A stretch of 64,000 nucleotides of DNA from Sphingomonas sp. Leaf67 (GCF_001421965.1 NZ_LMLP01000024.1:150862-214861); one strand, 5' to 3'. Positions 8,405-17,396 are shown, numbered from the stretch's first letter. Notes: generated by a model not told the origin, from the letters alone. Numbers and translations: made by a program.

Positions 8405-9544
8405 TCAGGCGGCGATCAGGCCGCGGCGCGCAAGGTTGCGCATCAGGTCTCGGATGCCGAAATTCCATGGATCGGCAGCCTTCGACGTGGTGACGGTGTT
8501 GGCCAGCTCGCCCAACGACGGGGTCGAGATCCGCACGACATCGCCCGGCTTGTGGGTGAAGCCTCGGCCCGGTTCGTCACGGTCCTGCACCGGCGCGAAC
8601 AACGTGCCGAGGAACAGGACGAAGCCGTCGGGATATTGATGTTCGGACAAAGCCTGCCGCACCAGATCCTCGGGATCGCGGCTGATCTCGCGCATCGTGC
8701 TGGCGCCGGTCAGGACATAGCCTTCGGGACCGTCGATGCGCAGGTCGACCACGGCGTTGCGCACCGTATCCATCGTGAAATGGTCGTCGAACAGGCGGAT
8801 GAACGGGCCGATCCCGGTCGAGGCGTTATTGTCCTTCGCCTTGCCGAGCAGCAGCGCCGAGCGGCCTTCGAAATCACGCAGATTGACGTCGTTGCCCAGC
8901 GTCGCGCCGACCGCCTTGCCGTCGCTGGTGGCGACGACGACGATTTCCGGCTCCGGGTTGTTCCACGACGAGTCCGACCGGATGCCGACGTCGCCGCCCC
9001 ATCCGATCGTCGATAGGACGGGAGCCTTGGTGAACACCTCGGCATCGGGGCCGATCGCGACCTCCAGATACTGCGACCACATGCCCGCGTCGATCAGCGC
9101 GGCTTTCAGTTCGGCGGCTTCGGACGAACCCGGCTTTACCGAGCGGATGCCACCGCCGATGCGCGCTTCCAGATCGCCGCGAATACCCTGCGCCGCATCG
9201 GCATCGCCGCGCGCGCGTTCCTCGATCACCCGCTCCAGCGCGGAAACGGCAAAGGTCACGCCCGCCGCCTTTACGCATTGCAGGTCGATCGGCGACAGGA
9301 TCGGCGGATGCTCGCCCGCCGGATCGGCCAACGCCGCCGCATCGCACACGACCGGACCGTCGAGCAGCGCAATATCGCTCCGTTCCAGCAGGTCGGCGAC
9401 CGTCGCGGCGTGGGCCGATACGTCGATGACCTTGCCCCCCTTCACGACGACCGGCGTCGGGCCATCGGCCAGTTCCATCCGCCCGACCAGCAGCGCCTGA
9501 TCGTGATCCACCGGCAGCATCCGCGCGGCATGTTCGCTCTTCAT
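8405..9544 (-). CDS. xylX: 2-keto-3-deoxy-pentonate dehydratase, FAH family (XylX-like)
   Basis: A 379-residue member of the fumarylacetoacetate hydrolase fold group. The metal-site pattern 'NPEPEIVVV' is followed by 'GNDVNLRDFEGR' and 'GKAKDNNAS', as in 2-keto-3-deoxy-D-xylonate and -L-arabonate dehydratases, and the length matches Caulobacter XylX. It would dehydrate 2-keto-3-deoxypentonate to alpha-ketoglutarate semialdehyde. It lies ten bases downstream of the IlvD-type dehydratase that makes its substrate and just upstream of the dehydrogenase and lactonase genes. Whether xylose or arabinose is the in vivo sugar is inferred. Confidence 0.85.
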   Translation of the reverse strand: MKSEHAARMLPVDHDQALLVGRMELADGPTPVVVKGGKVIDVSAHAATVADLLERSDIALLDGPVVCDAAALADPAGEHPPILSPIDLQCVKAAGVTFAVSALERVIEERARGDADAAQGIRGDLEARIGGGIRSVKPGSSEAAELKAALIDAGMWSQYLEVAIGPDAEVFTKAPVLSTIGWGGDVGIRSDSSWNNPEPEIVVVATSDGKAVGATLGNDVNLRDFEGRSALLLGKAKDNNASTGIGPFIRLFDDHFTMDTVRNAVVDLRIDGPEGYVLTGASTMREISRDPEDLVRQALSEHQYPDGFVLFLGTLFAPVQDRDEPGRGFTHKPGDVVRISTPSLGELANTVTTSKAADPWNFGIRDLMRNLARRGLIAA

Positions 9545-9554
9545 GTCCGTTTCC

Positions 9555-11333
9555 TCAGTGGTTGTGGCGCGGCGTCGTTTCCGACGTCCGGCGATATTTC
9601 AATGCAAGGTCGAGCACGCCGCCGTCACCAAGCTGGCCGACCTTCTCCCGGTAGATTTCCTCCCATGGCGTCTGGCTGGCCGGGACCGGGGGAATACCGT
9701 CGCCCTTGCGCCGCGCGATCTCTTCGTCGGTCACCAGCATGTCGCAGCGACCATGGTTCAGATCGATGCGGATGGTGTCGCCGGTACGCAGCCAAGCAAG
9801 TCCCCCGCCGACCGCGCTTTCGGGGGAAGCGTTCAGGATCGACGGGCTGTCCGACGTCCCCGACTGCCGTCCGTCGCCGATCGTCGGCAGGCTCTGGATA
9901 CCGCGTTGCAGGAGTGCGGCGGGCGGTTGCATGTTGGTGACCTCGGCCGACCCCGGCCATCCGATCACGCCCGCGCCGCGAATAACGAGGATGCAGTTTT
10001 CGTCGATATCGAGCGCCGGATCGTCGATGCGGTGGTGATAATCGTCCGACCCGTCGAACACGATCGCCCGCCCCTCGAAACAGCCTTCATTGCCGGACTG
10101 CGACAGATAGCGCGCCCGAAAATCCGGGCTGATGACGCTGGTCTTCATGATCGCCACGTCGAATAGATTGCCCGACAGGACGAGGAAGCCGGCCTGTTCC
10201 TTGAGCGGCTGGTCGTAGGGTCGGATGACCTCGCGGTCGGTGGCGAAGCGGTTGACGACATTCTCGCCCAGCGTTCGGCCGGTGACGGTTGCGACATTGC
10301 CGTCGATCTTCCCCACCGCGATCAGTTCGGACAGCACCGCCGGCACGCCACCCGCGCGGTGGAAGCGTTCGCCAAGGAAGCGCCCGGCCGGCTGTACATC
10401 GACCAGCAACGGCAAGTCATAGCCATAGTCCATCCAGTCGGACGGCTTCAGCTCGATATCGGCATGGCGCGCCATCGCGTGGAGGTGCGGATGGGCGTTC
10501 GACGATCCGCCGATCGCGGTGATGAGCGCGATCGCGTTCAGGAACGACTGGCGCGTCAGGATTTTCGAGGGGCGCAGATCGTCATAGGCCATGTCGACGA
10601 TCCGTCGGCCGGTCTCGTAGGCGATCTGTCCGCGTTCGCGATAGGGTGCCGGGATCGCCGCGCAGCCGGGCAATGACATGCCCAGCCCTTCGGCGATGGC
10701 GTTCATGGTCGATGCGGTGCCCATGGTGTTGCAATGGCCCGCCGACGGTGCCGAAGCGGTCGCCGCCTCCAGAAACTCTTCCTCGGTGATCTCGCCCGCC
10801 GCCAGCCTGCGGCGTGAGCGCCAAATGACCGTGCCCGACCCGACCAGATCGCCGTCGTGCCAGCCGTCGAGCATCGGTCCGCCCGACAGGACGATCGCAG
10901 GAATATCAACGGTCGACGCCGCCATGATCGCCGATGGCGTGGTCTTGTCGCACCCGGTGGTCAGCACCACCGCGTCGATCGGATAGCCGTTCAGGACCTC
11001 GACCAACCCGAGATAGGCGAGGTTGCGGTCGATCGCCGCGGTCGGGCGGCGGCAATTCTCGAAGATCGGATGGGTCGGGAACTCCATCGGGATGCCGCCC
11101 GCCGCCTCGATCCCGGCCTTCACGCGCTTGACGGTTTCGAGGTGAATGCGGTTGCATGGCGTCAGGTCGGACCCCGACTGGGCGATGCCGATGATCGGCC
11201 GCCCGCCGGTCAGTTCCTTTGGCGTGATGCCATAGTTCATGAACCGCTCGAGATAGAGCGCGGCCATGTCGAGCCGGCCGGGTGCGGCGAACCATTCGCG
11301 CGATCGGAACGGACGGACGGGAGTGCGGGTCAT
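9555..11333 (-). CDS. xylD: IlvD/Edd-family sugar-acid dehydratase (xylonate dehydratase type)
   Basis: A 592-residue dehydratase. Three conserved cysteines that bind the [2Fe-2S] cluster are at C60 ('LTPCN'), C128 ('TTGCDKT') and C201 ('AGHCNTMG'). K130 corresponds to the carbamylated magnesium-binding lysine. Length and these motifs match pentonate dehydratases rather than the shorter biosynthetic IlvD. AGGA lies seven bases before the ATG. It converts D-xylonate (or L-arabonate) to the 2-keto-3-deoxy acid, feeding the adjacent XylX-like enzyme. It is second in the operon, 68 bases after the sugar porter. Confidence 0.88.
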   Translation of the reverse strand: MTRTPVRPFRSREWFAAPGRLDMAALYLERFMNYGITPKELTGGRPIIGIAQSGSDLTPCNRIHLETVKRVKAGIEAAGGIPMEFPTHPIFENCRRPTAAIDRNLAYLGLVEVLNGYPIDAVVLTTGCDKTTPSAIMAASTVDIPAIVLSGGPMLDGWHDGDLVGSGTVIWRSRRRLAAGEITEEEFLEAATASAPSAGHCNTMGTASTMNAIAEGLGMSLPGCAAIPAPYRERGQIAYETGRRIVDMAYDDLRPSKILTRQSFLNAIALITAIGGSSNAHPHLHAMARHADIELKPSDWMDYGYDLPLLVDVQPAGRFLGERFHRAGGVPAVLSELIAVGKIDGNVATVTGRTLGENVVNRFATDREVIRPYDQPLKEQAGFLVLSGNLFDVAIMKTSVISPDFRARYLSQSGNEGCFEGRAIVFDGSDDYHHRIDDPALDIDENCILVIRGAGVIGWPGSAEVTNMQPPAALLQRGIQSLPTIGDGRQSGTSDSPSILNASPESAVGGGLAWLRTGDTIRIDLNHGRCDMLVTDEEIARRKGDGIPPVPASQTPWEEIYREKVGQLGDGGVLDLALKYRRTSETTPRHNH

Positions 11334-11401
11334 CGGTTCTTCCTGATGCCCCTTCCGCTTGAAAGCGCAAGGGGCGGGTTACGGTCGGGAAAAGGCCGGG
11401 C

Positions 11402-12826
11402 TCAGCCCCGCATTTCCTCCAGTTCCTTGCCGTTCGTTTCCTGAATGAAGCGCAGGACGAGGAAGAAACTGATCGCGGCGAAGGTGGCGTAGAAGCCGTA
11501 GGTGATGGTCAGGCCCAGCCCGGCGGCCATCACCGGGAAGGTCCAGGTGATGACGAAGTTCGCGAACCACTGCGCGAACCCGCACACTGCCAGCGCCGAC
11601 CCACGGATCTGGTTGGGGAACATCTCACCCAGCATCACCCACATGATCGGGCCCCAGCTGACGTTGAAGAAGACGACGTACAGATTGGCGGCGATCAGCG
11701 CGGTGGTCCCCAGCCCGGCCGACAGTTGCAGTTTGCCCGCCGCGTCGAGCGTACCGTTGTGGAAACAATAGACGAGCGCGAACAGCGTGACGGCCATGCC
11801 CGCCGATCCGATCAGCAACAGCGGCTTGCGGCCGATCTTGTCGACCAGTCCGACGGTGACGAAACACGCCGCGATCGAGACGAGACCCGACACGATATTG
11901 ATCTGAAGCGACTGATCTTCGGTAAAGCCCGCGAGCTGCCACAGGGTCGCGCCGTAATAGAAGATCACGTTGATACCGACGAGCTGCTGGAACACCGCCA
12001 GCAACAGCCCGGCCCATACGATCGGGCGGATGCCGCCGCGTGCCGGGTCCTTGATGTCGGACAGCCGGGGCTTGTGGTCCTTGTCGAAGCTTGTGGCGAT
12101 CTCGCCGATCTTCACTTGCGCGGCGGCCGGTCCGAACAGGCGGGTCAACACGATGCGCGCTTCGTCCAACCGTCCCTTCTGCACCAGGAAGCGCGGGCTT
12201 TCGGGAATGAAGGTCAGCGCGACGAGGAATACGGCGGCGGGAATCGCCTGCATCCAGTACATCCAGCGCCACGCCTCGTATCCGCCCCACCACATCGCGG
12301 TCGACGAACCGGCGGCACCAGCCAGATAATAGTTCACGACGAACGCAGCGGTCAGGCCGGTGATGATCATGATCTGCTGGATGGTGGTCATCCGCCCGCG
12401 GATATTGGCGGGGGCGACTTCGGAGATATACGCCGGCGACAGCACCGACGCTGCACCCACCGCCATGCCGCCCATGAACCGCGCGACGATAAAGATGATC
12501 TGCAGATGGCTGAAACCCTGAATGATCGCGCCGACCAGGAACAGGATCGCGGCCAGCATCATCACCTTGCGCCGGCCCATCGTGTCGGCCAGCTTGCCAG
12601 CGAGGAACGCGCCGACGAAACAACCGACCAGCAGCGAACCGACGGTCAGGCCAAGGCCGTTTTCAGTCAGGTTGAAGGCGGACTTCAGCCCTTCCTGCGT
12701 GCCGTTGACCGCACCGCTGTCATATCCGAACAACAGCCCCCCGATCGTCGCCACTGCGACGATCGCGATGACGAGCGCGATGTTCACGCGCTCCCCCGTC
12801 GCCTCTACCATCCCCATCCACTCCAT
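11402..12826 (-). CDS. MFS sugar porter (sugar:H+ symporter)
   Basis: A 474-residue major-facilitator transporter with twelve hydrophobic segments. Sugar-porter signatures are 'GGLLFGYDSGAVNG' in TM1, 'GKLADTMGRRKVMM' in loop 2-3, 'PESPRFLVQKGR' after TM6, 'QQLVGINVIFYY' in TM7 and 'VDKIGRKPLLL' in loop 8-9. It resembles XylE/GalP-type symporters and is inner-membrane. It is the first gene of the leftward pentose operon, so it probably imports xylose or a related sugar. Three in-frame ATGs lie within the first six codons; the outermost is reported, though the third has the better-placed GGAG. Confidence 0.92.
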   Translation of the reverse strand: MEWMGMVEATGERVNIALVIAIVAVATIGGLLFGYDSGAVNGTQEGLKSAFNLTENGLGLTVGSLLVGCFVGAFLAGKLADTMGRRKVMMLAAILFLVGAIIQGFSHLQIIFIVARFMGGMAVGAASVLSPAYISEVAPANIRGRMTTIQQIMIITGLTAAFVVNYYLAGAAGSSTAMWWGGYEAWRWMYWMQAIPAAVFLVALTFIPESPRFLVQKGRLDEARIVLTRLFGPAAAQVKIGEIATSFDKDHKPRLSDIKDPARGGIRPIVWAGLLLAVFQQLVGINVIFYYGATLWQLAGFTEDQSLQINIVSGLVSIAACFVTVGLVDKIGRKPLLLIGSAGMAVTLFALVYCFHNGTLDAAGKLQLSAGLGTTALIAANLYVVFFNVSWGPIMWVMLGEMFPNQIRGSALAVCGFAQWFANFVITWTFPVMAAGLGLTITYGFYATFAAISFFLVLRFIQETNGKELEEMRG

Positions 12827-12851
12827 TTTCTCGCCGCAGTTAGAAACGGCG

Positions 12852-12865
12852 TGTTAGCGGTAACG
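12852..12865. promoter_or_regulatory. Operator-like palindrome upstream of pentose operon
   Basis: TGTTAGCGGTAACG is an imperfect palindrome 26 bases upstream of the sugar-porter start. It shares the TGnTAGCG half with the site at 14112-14125, and both flank the LacI-type regulator gene. This suggests that one regulator controls both the operon and the divergent GH3 gene. An AT-rich stretch just upstream (around 12870-12885) probably holds promoter elements, but no convincing -35/-10 pair was found. Confidence 0.5.
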
Positions 12866-12936
12866 GTGGCGAATTATTAAGACAAATGCAAGCGTCCGCG
12901 ACGACGGCCCGGCGCCTTTTACGCCGGTGAATGCCA

Positions 12937-14016
12937 CTATATCGTTCCCGGACGAACGGCCACCCCCGGCACCGGCCCCGACGACTCGCGTACGATCAGT
13001 TCATGGTCAAGGACGCGGTCCTCGCCAGCGGCGGACCCCTGACCCATGCGACGATCGCGCAGTTGCCCCAACAGTATCTCGACCGCGGCCTCCGCCATCG
13101 CCGCGATCGGCTGGCGAATCGTGGTTATTTCCGGCCACGTCGTTGTCGCCAGCGACGTATCGTCGAACCCGACGATGCTGAGATCGTCGGGGACGTGCAA
13201 CCCGCGCCGATGCGCGACGCTGATCGCCGCCGCGGCCATGTCGTCGTTGCAGGCAAAGATGGCGGTTGGCCGGTCGGCGCGATCGATCAAACGCTCACCG
13301 GCGTCGATCCCCGATCGAAAGGTGAAATAACCCTGCTCGACCGGCATGTCGTTCAGATCGAGGCCGGCTGCTTCGATGGCGGCGACGAAGCCGCGCCACC
13401 GCTCGGCGCTCGATCCGTTGTTGGGATCGCCGCGCACGAAACCGATACGGCGATGGCCGAAGTCGATCAGATGCTGGGTCATTGCCCGTGCTGCTGCGCA
13501 ATCGTCGATCCGCACCGACGACCGCCCCGATTGCGCCACGCCGACCGCGACCGCGACCGACGGCGTGCCCGCCGCGTCGAGTTCGTCGCGCACCGGCACC
13601 GAATCCGATAAGGGCGGCGGCAGGATCACCCCCTGCACGGCCGTCGATGCGAAGCGCCGCGCGCCCTCCGCCTGTGCTTCGGCACTGTCGCCATCGCACG
13701 GTTCGAGAACCAGATGACAGCCGACCTTGCGCGCACCCTCCAGCGCCCCAATCAAAAAATTGGACAGATAGGCGAGCGACGGGTTGGCGTAGAGTAATCC
13801 GATCTGCGCTGCCTCTCCGGCGGCCAGACTTCGCGCGGCGCTGTTGGGCCAATAGTTGAGCTGCTCGATCGCCGCCATTACCGCTTCGCGCGTCGACTGA
13901 CGAACATTCACGCCGCCATTGACCACGCGCGAAACCGTCATTGCCGATACGCCCGCCAACCTTGCGACGTCCTGCACGGTCACGCTGCCACCGCTACGAC
14001 GACTTGGCTTTTCCAT
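12937..14016 (-). CDS. LacI-family regulator of the pentose/GH3 region (XylR-like)
   Basis: A 359-residue LacI repressor. The helix-turn-helix 'VTVQDVARLAGVSAMTVSRV' is near the N-terminus, followed by the hinge 'LNYWPNSAARSLAAG' and an effector domain with 'IGFVRGDPNN', 'AIFACNDDMAAAAI' and 'LSIVGFDDTSLA'. ATG at 14016 is chosen because the DNA-binding domain begins about fifteen residues in; longer in-frame extensions run through the promoter region. It lies between the sugar-porter operon and the divergent GH3 gene, with similar operator-like sites on both sides. Probable inducer: xylose or a xylose derivative, by analogy with Caulobacter XylR. Confidence 0.9.
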   Translation of the reverse strand: MEKPSRRSGGSVTVQDVARLAGVSAMTVSRVVNGGVNVRQSTREAVMAAIEQLNYWPNSAARSLAAGEAAQIGLLYANPSLAYLSNFLIGALEGARKVGCHLVLEPCDGDSAEAQAEGARRFASTAVQGVILPPPLSDSVPVRDELDAAGTPSVAVAVGVAQSGRSSVRIDDCAAARAMTQHLIDFGHRRIGFVRGDPNNGSSAERWRGFVAAIEAAGLDLNDMPVEQGYFTFRSGIDAGERLIDRADRPTAIFACNDDMAAAAISVAHRRGLHVPDDLSIVGFDDTSLATTTWPEITTIRQPIAAMAEAAVEILLGQLRDRRMGQGSAAGEDRVLDHELIVRESSGPVPGVAVRPGTI

Positions 14017-14084
14017 GGATGAAAACGGCTCCCTTGGTGCAAGGCTTATGGCGCGGAACGAATGAATGCAATTGGCACGATCGG

Positions 14085-14113
14085 TTGACGAATTTCCCAA
14101 CCCAAGATAGCTG
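14085..14113 (+). promoter_or_regulatory. Possible promoter for the GH3 gene
   Basis: TTGACG at 14085-14090 is a good -35 hexamer. A 17-base spacer leads to TAGCTG (14108-14113), a weak -10 that abuts the operator-like palindrome at 14112. Repressor binding there would block RNA polymerase. Confidence 0.4.
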
Positions 14114-14125
14114 ATAGCGCTACCA
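14112..14125. promoter_or_regulatory. LacI-type operator palindrome in divergent spacer
   Basis: TGATAGCGCTACCA is a near-perfect palindrome centred on a GC step (12 of 14 positions symmetric), the standard architecture of LacI/GalR operators. It sits between the LacI gene and the GH3 gene and resembles the site at 12852. Confidence 0.6.
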
Positions 14126-14174
14126 AATAGCGGCGGCGGGTGAACCGGATGCCGAATGTCCTGGGAGAGAGATC

Positions 14175-16583
14175 TTGACCCTTCGCGCCAAGCCCGTACG
14201 CCTTGCGCTTGCCTGTCTGCTGGCGACCGCCGCGACCGGTACCCTCGTCGCACAGACCCGCCCCAACCGTCCGGTATCGGCCGAACGGCTGCTGTACAAG
14301 GACGCGTCGCAACCGGTTGCTGCCCGGGTCGAGGACCTGCTGCGCCGCATGACGCTGGAGGAAAAGGTCGCCCAGATGATCGGCGTATGGGAAAAGAAGG
14401 GCGCTATTCAGGACGCGAAGGGCAATTTCTCGGCGGCGAAGGCATCGCGCGTCTTTCCTGATGGCCTCGGCCAGATCACCCGCCCCTCCGACAAGCGCGG
14501 CGTGACCGCCAGCAACAACGCGGCCGGCGTCGCCGCCGACGCGGTCAACCGCACCGCGCAGGAAACTGCCGACTATATCAACGCCGCACAGCGCTGGGCG
14601 GTCGAACGGACCCGGCTCGGCATCCCGATGATCATGCATGAGGAAGCGCTGCACGGCTATGTCGCGCGCGGGGCGACCAGCTTTCCGCAGTCGATCGCAC
14701 TGGCATCGTCATGGGACCCGGCGCTGGTCGAGCGGGTTTTCGGCGTTGCCGCGCGCGAAATGCGCGCCCGTGGTGCCAACCTTGCCCTCGCTCCCGTCGT
14801 CGACGTCGCGCGGGACCCGCGTTGGGGCCGGATCGAGGAGACCTATGGCGAAGACCCGCATCTCGTCGGCGAAATGGGCCTTGCCGCGATTCGCGGGTTC
14901 CAGGGCTCGACCCTCCCGCTCGCGCCGACCAAGGTCATGGTCACGCTCAAGCACATGACCGGCCATGGTCAGCCGGAGAACGGGACCAATGTCGGCCCGG
15001 CCAATATTTCCGAACGGACGCTGCGCGAGAACTTTTTCCCGCCGTTCGAACGCGCAGTGAAGGAACTGCCGGTACAGGCAGTAATGGCGTCGTATAACGA
15101 GATCGACGGCATCCCCAGCCATGCCAACAAATGGCTGCTCGACGACGTGCTGCGCCGCGAATGGGGGTATAAGGGGTCGGTGGTCAGCGACTATTTCGCG
15201 ATCAAGGAACTGAACGTCCGCCACCATCTGTACGGCACCGACATGGCCGCCGCCGGGCGCCGCGCGCTGGATGCCGGCGTCGATATGGAATTGCCCGACG
15301 CGGAGGGCTGGTCGACCCTCGCAGCGATGGTCAAGTCGGGGCAGGTCCCGCAGGAACAGGTCGACAATGCCGTCCGCCGCATCCTGACCATGAAGTTCCA
15401 GATGGGCCTGTTCGAAAACCCCTATGCCGATGCCCGCACCGCCGAGGCCAAGACCGCGACGCCCGACGCGATCGCGCTGGCCCGCGAGGCCGCCGTCCGG
15501 TCGATGGTCCTGTTGAAGAACCGCAACAACCTGCTGCCGCTCGACCCGGCCAGGGTCGGCAAGATGCTGGTCGTCGGCACCCATGCGCGCGACACCCCGA
15601 TCGGCGGCTATTCGGACGTACCCAAGCATGTGGTTAGCGTGCTGGAGGGCATGCAGCAGGCCGCAAAGGGCCGCTTCTCGGTCGATTATGCCGAAGGTGT
15701 TCGCCTGACCCGCAGCCGGCAATGGGCCGCCGACAAGGTCGAACTGGTCCCGGCGGCCGAGAATGCCCCGTTGATCGAGGAAGCGGTGCGAAAGGCGGCG
15801 CAGGCCGACACCATCCTGCTGGTGTTGGGCCAAAACGAACAATTGAGCCGTGAGGCATGGGCAGACGCGCATCTCGGCGACCGGCAGAAGCTCGACCTGA
15901 TCGGCGAGCAGAACGAACTGGCCCGCCGCCTGTTCGCGACCGGCAAGCCGGTGGTGGTCGTGCTGCTGAACGGCGGCCCGCTCGCCGCGACCTATCTGGA
16001 GGCGAACGCCCCCGCGATCGTCGAAGGCTGGTATCTGGGACAGGAAACCGGCAACGCCGTCGCCGATGTCGTGCTCGGTCGCGCCAATCCGGGCGGCAAA
16101 CTGCCGGTATCGGTCCCGCGCAGCGAAGGCCAGCTGCCGATCTTCTACAACCACAAGCCGACCTCGCGGCGCGGGTATCTGTTCGACACCACCGCCCCGC
16201 TCTACCCGTTCGGCTATGGCCTGTCCTATACCAGCTTCGACATCGGTGCACCGCGCCTTGCCAAGGCGACGATCGGCCGCGACGACACGGTGCGCGTGTC
16301 GGTTGATGTCGCGAACACCGGCCGCCGCGTCGGTGACGAGGTCATCCAGCTTTACGTCCGCGACGACGAAGCGACCGTTACCCGCCCGGTACTCGAACTG
16401 AAACACTTCCAGCGCGTGACGTTGCAGCCGGGTGAAAAGCGGACGGTTACGTTCGACCTGAAGCCGGCGGACCTCGCCTTCTGGAACGTCGCGATGCACC
16501 GCGTCGTCGAACCGGGCACGTTCACGATCAGTGCGGGCAACAGCTCGACGGCACTGAAGACGGCGACCCTGACGGTTCGCTGA
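14175..16583 (+). CDS. Secreted glycoside hydrolase family 3 beta-xylosidase/beta-glucosidase
   Basis: An 802-residue GH3 enzyme that starts with TTG at 14175, preceded by GGGAGAGA; no nearer ATG gives a signal peptide. Residues 1-27 form a cleavable signal peptide ending '...LVAQ'. The N-terminal TIM-barrel domain has 'HMTGHGQPENGTN' and the nucleophile D339 in 'VVSDYF'. The second alpha/beta domain ('KMLVVGTHARDTPIGGY') and a C-terminal Fn3-like domain ('VSVDVANTGRRVGDEVIQLYV') follow, which is the full GH3-GH3C-Fn3 layout. It would release xylose or glucose from oligosaccharides in the periplasm. The neighbouring pentose operon favours xylo-oligosaccharides, but beta-glucosidase activity cannot be excluded. 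Confidence 0.92.
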   Translation: MTLRAKPVRLALACLLATAATGTLVAQTRPNRPVSAERLLYKDASQPVAARVEDLLRRMTLEEKVAQMIGVWEKKGAIQDAKGNFSAAKASRVFPDGLGQITRPSDKRGVTASNNAAGVAADAVNRTAQETADYINAAQRWAVERTRLGIPMIMHEEALHGYVARGATSFPQSIALASSWDPALVERVFGVAAREMRARGANLALAPVVDVARDPRWGRIEETYGEDPHLVGEMGLAAIRGFQGSTLPLAPTKVMVTLKHMTGHGQPENGTNVGPANISERTLRENFFPPFERAVKELPVQAVMASYNEIDGIPSHANKWLLDDVLRREWGYKGSVVSDYFAIKELNVRHHLYGTDMAAAGRRALDAGVDMELPDAEGWSTLAAMVKSGQVPQEQVDNAVRRILTMKFQMGLFENPYADARTAEAKTATPDAIALAREAAVRSMVLLKNRNNLLPLDPARVGKMLVVGTHARDTPIGGYSDVPKHVVSVLEGMQQAAKGRFSVDYAEGVRLTRSRQWAADKVELVPAAENAPLIEEAVRKAAQADTILLVLGQNEQLSREAWADAHLGDRQKLDLIGEQNELARRLFATGKPVVVVLLNGGPLAATYLEANAPAIVEGWYLGQETGNAVADVVLGRANPGGKLPVSVPRSEGQLPIFYNHKPTSRRGYLFDTTAPLYPFGYGLSYTSFDIGAPRLAKATIGRDDTVRVSVDVANTGRRVGDEVIQLYVRDDEATVTRPVLELKHFQRVTLQPGEKRTVTFDLKPADLAFWNVAMHRVVEPGTFTISAGNSSTALKTATLTVR

Positions 16584-16714
16584 GCACCAGCGCTGCCGCT
16601 ATCCGCGTCATCCCGACAATTTTTCGGGGTAACGCGGGTAACGGTGACGTGGTGACTGCCGATAATGTGTTCAGTCACCGAAGCGCAGACGCCGCTCGGG
16701 TCAAGGCTTGCGTA

Positions 16715-16890
16715 CAGCAGCCCACTAACCCCGATCTAAATTCGATCAAAATATCTTTCGCCAAGCTTGAACGCCTGGTGCGAAAGGCTCGGGAACGCAA
16801 CGGTGAGAGCGTTTGGAACCGCATTGGGTCACCCCTCGAAGGCTTCCCGCCAACACAATGCTCAAGCTGCGCTCGCTGGCGCTACGGTAT
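16715..16890 (+). pseudogene. Decayed IS630-family transposase C-terminal fragment
   Basis: Within the gene-poor gap 16584-17024, translation gives 'NPDLNSIKISFAKLERL', 'VWNRIGSPLEGFPP' and 'YGMIATG'. These match in order the C-terminal end of IS630-type DDE transposases (typically 'SPDLNPIE..FAKLK', 'LWNAIG..L..F.P', 'AGY'). The third catalytic Glu of the NPIE motif is Lys here, the upstream catalytic domain is absent and no start codon is appropriate, so this is a remnant. The rest of the gap contains only a small CCCGA/TCGGG hairpin near 16612-16630 and the palindrome at 16924; no other gene was seen. Confidence 0.7.
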
Positions 16891-16923
16891 GATCGCCACT
16901 GGCTTCACGTTAGAACAACAAAA

Positions 16924-16947
16924 CGCCGTCGGCTTAAGCCGACGGCG
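16924..16947. terminator. Perfect 24-bp palindrome, possible bidirectional terminator
   Basis: The 24 bases are a perfect palindrome centred on TTAA (arms CGCCGTCGGC / GCCGACGGCG). It is preceded by AAAA and followed by CTTTCTT, giving a stem with short U-tracts in both directions. It could end transcription from either flank, or be an end of the decayed insertion element beside it. Confidence 0.6.
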
Positions 16948-17024
16948 CTTTCTTGTTCAGCATGGCCAGTCGACGCAAACCACGTCAACCAAGAGGCATA
17001 CGGCCTAGCACCTAACCTTATGGG

Positions 17025-17396
17025 TCATCGGGCGGTCAGTTGCTGCGTACCGGACCGGTCGAGCATTCGAAGTCCGCGGCGGGCTACGTCATGTGCGCGC
17101 GCGACCTGATCCGACTGCATCAGCAAGGACGCATCCTCGCCTGCCAACACGCGAGTGTATAAAGCGCGAGCTGCGTCGGGACGATCCGTCATCGCATACA
17201 CAGCCGCCAAGTTCAGCAAAACCTGTGGTTCACGGCTGCCGGCGCGGGTGTCGCGTTCTAGGGCGCGTTCGGCTTGTGGTAGTTTGCCGGCCTCTATTGC
17301 CGCGTGCGCGTATTGCGCATCCTGGGCGTTCGCGCTGGCGGCGAAACCCATGGCCGCCAGCGCCGGGGCAAGCAGTACGAGCGTTCCGATTCGCAT
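17025..17396 (-). CDS. Small secreted tetratricopeptide-repeat protein
   Basis: A 123-residue protein with a clear signal peptide (residues 1-24, ending 'ASANAQ'). One to two TPR-like helical pairs follow ('AAIEAGKLPQAERALERD', 'VLLNLAAVYAMTDRPDAARALYTRVL'), so it is probably a periplasmic protein-interaction scaffold. AGGAG lies eight bases before the ATG at 17396. It is codirectional with the TonB/ExbBD operon but lies beyond that operon's terminator, so it probably has its own promoter. Partner unknown. Confidence 0.8.
   Translation of the reverse strand: MRIGTLVLLAPALAAMGFAASANAQDAQYAHAAIEAGKLPQAERALERDTRAGSREPQVLLNLAAVYAMTDRPDAARALYTRVLAGEDASLLMQSDQVARAHDVARRGLRMLDRSGTQQLTAR

Noticed and set aside
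14709..16499. A 596-codon minus-strand frame opposite the GH3 gene
   Set aside because: The GH3 protein has full domain and signal-peptide evidence; the antisense product has none.
16604..16632. Small CCCGA/TCGGG hairpin after the GH3 gene as its terminator
   Set aside because: Five base pairs only and no T-tract; the palindrome at 16924 is a better candidate.
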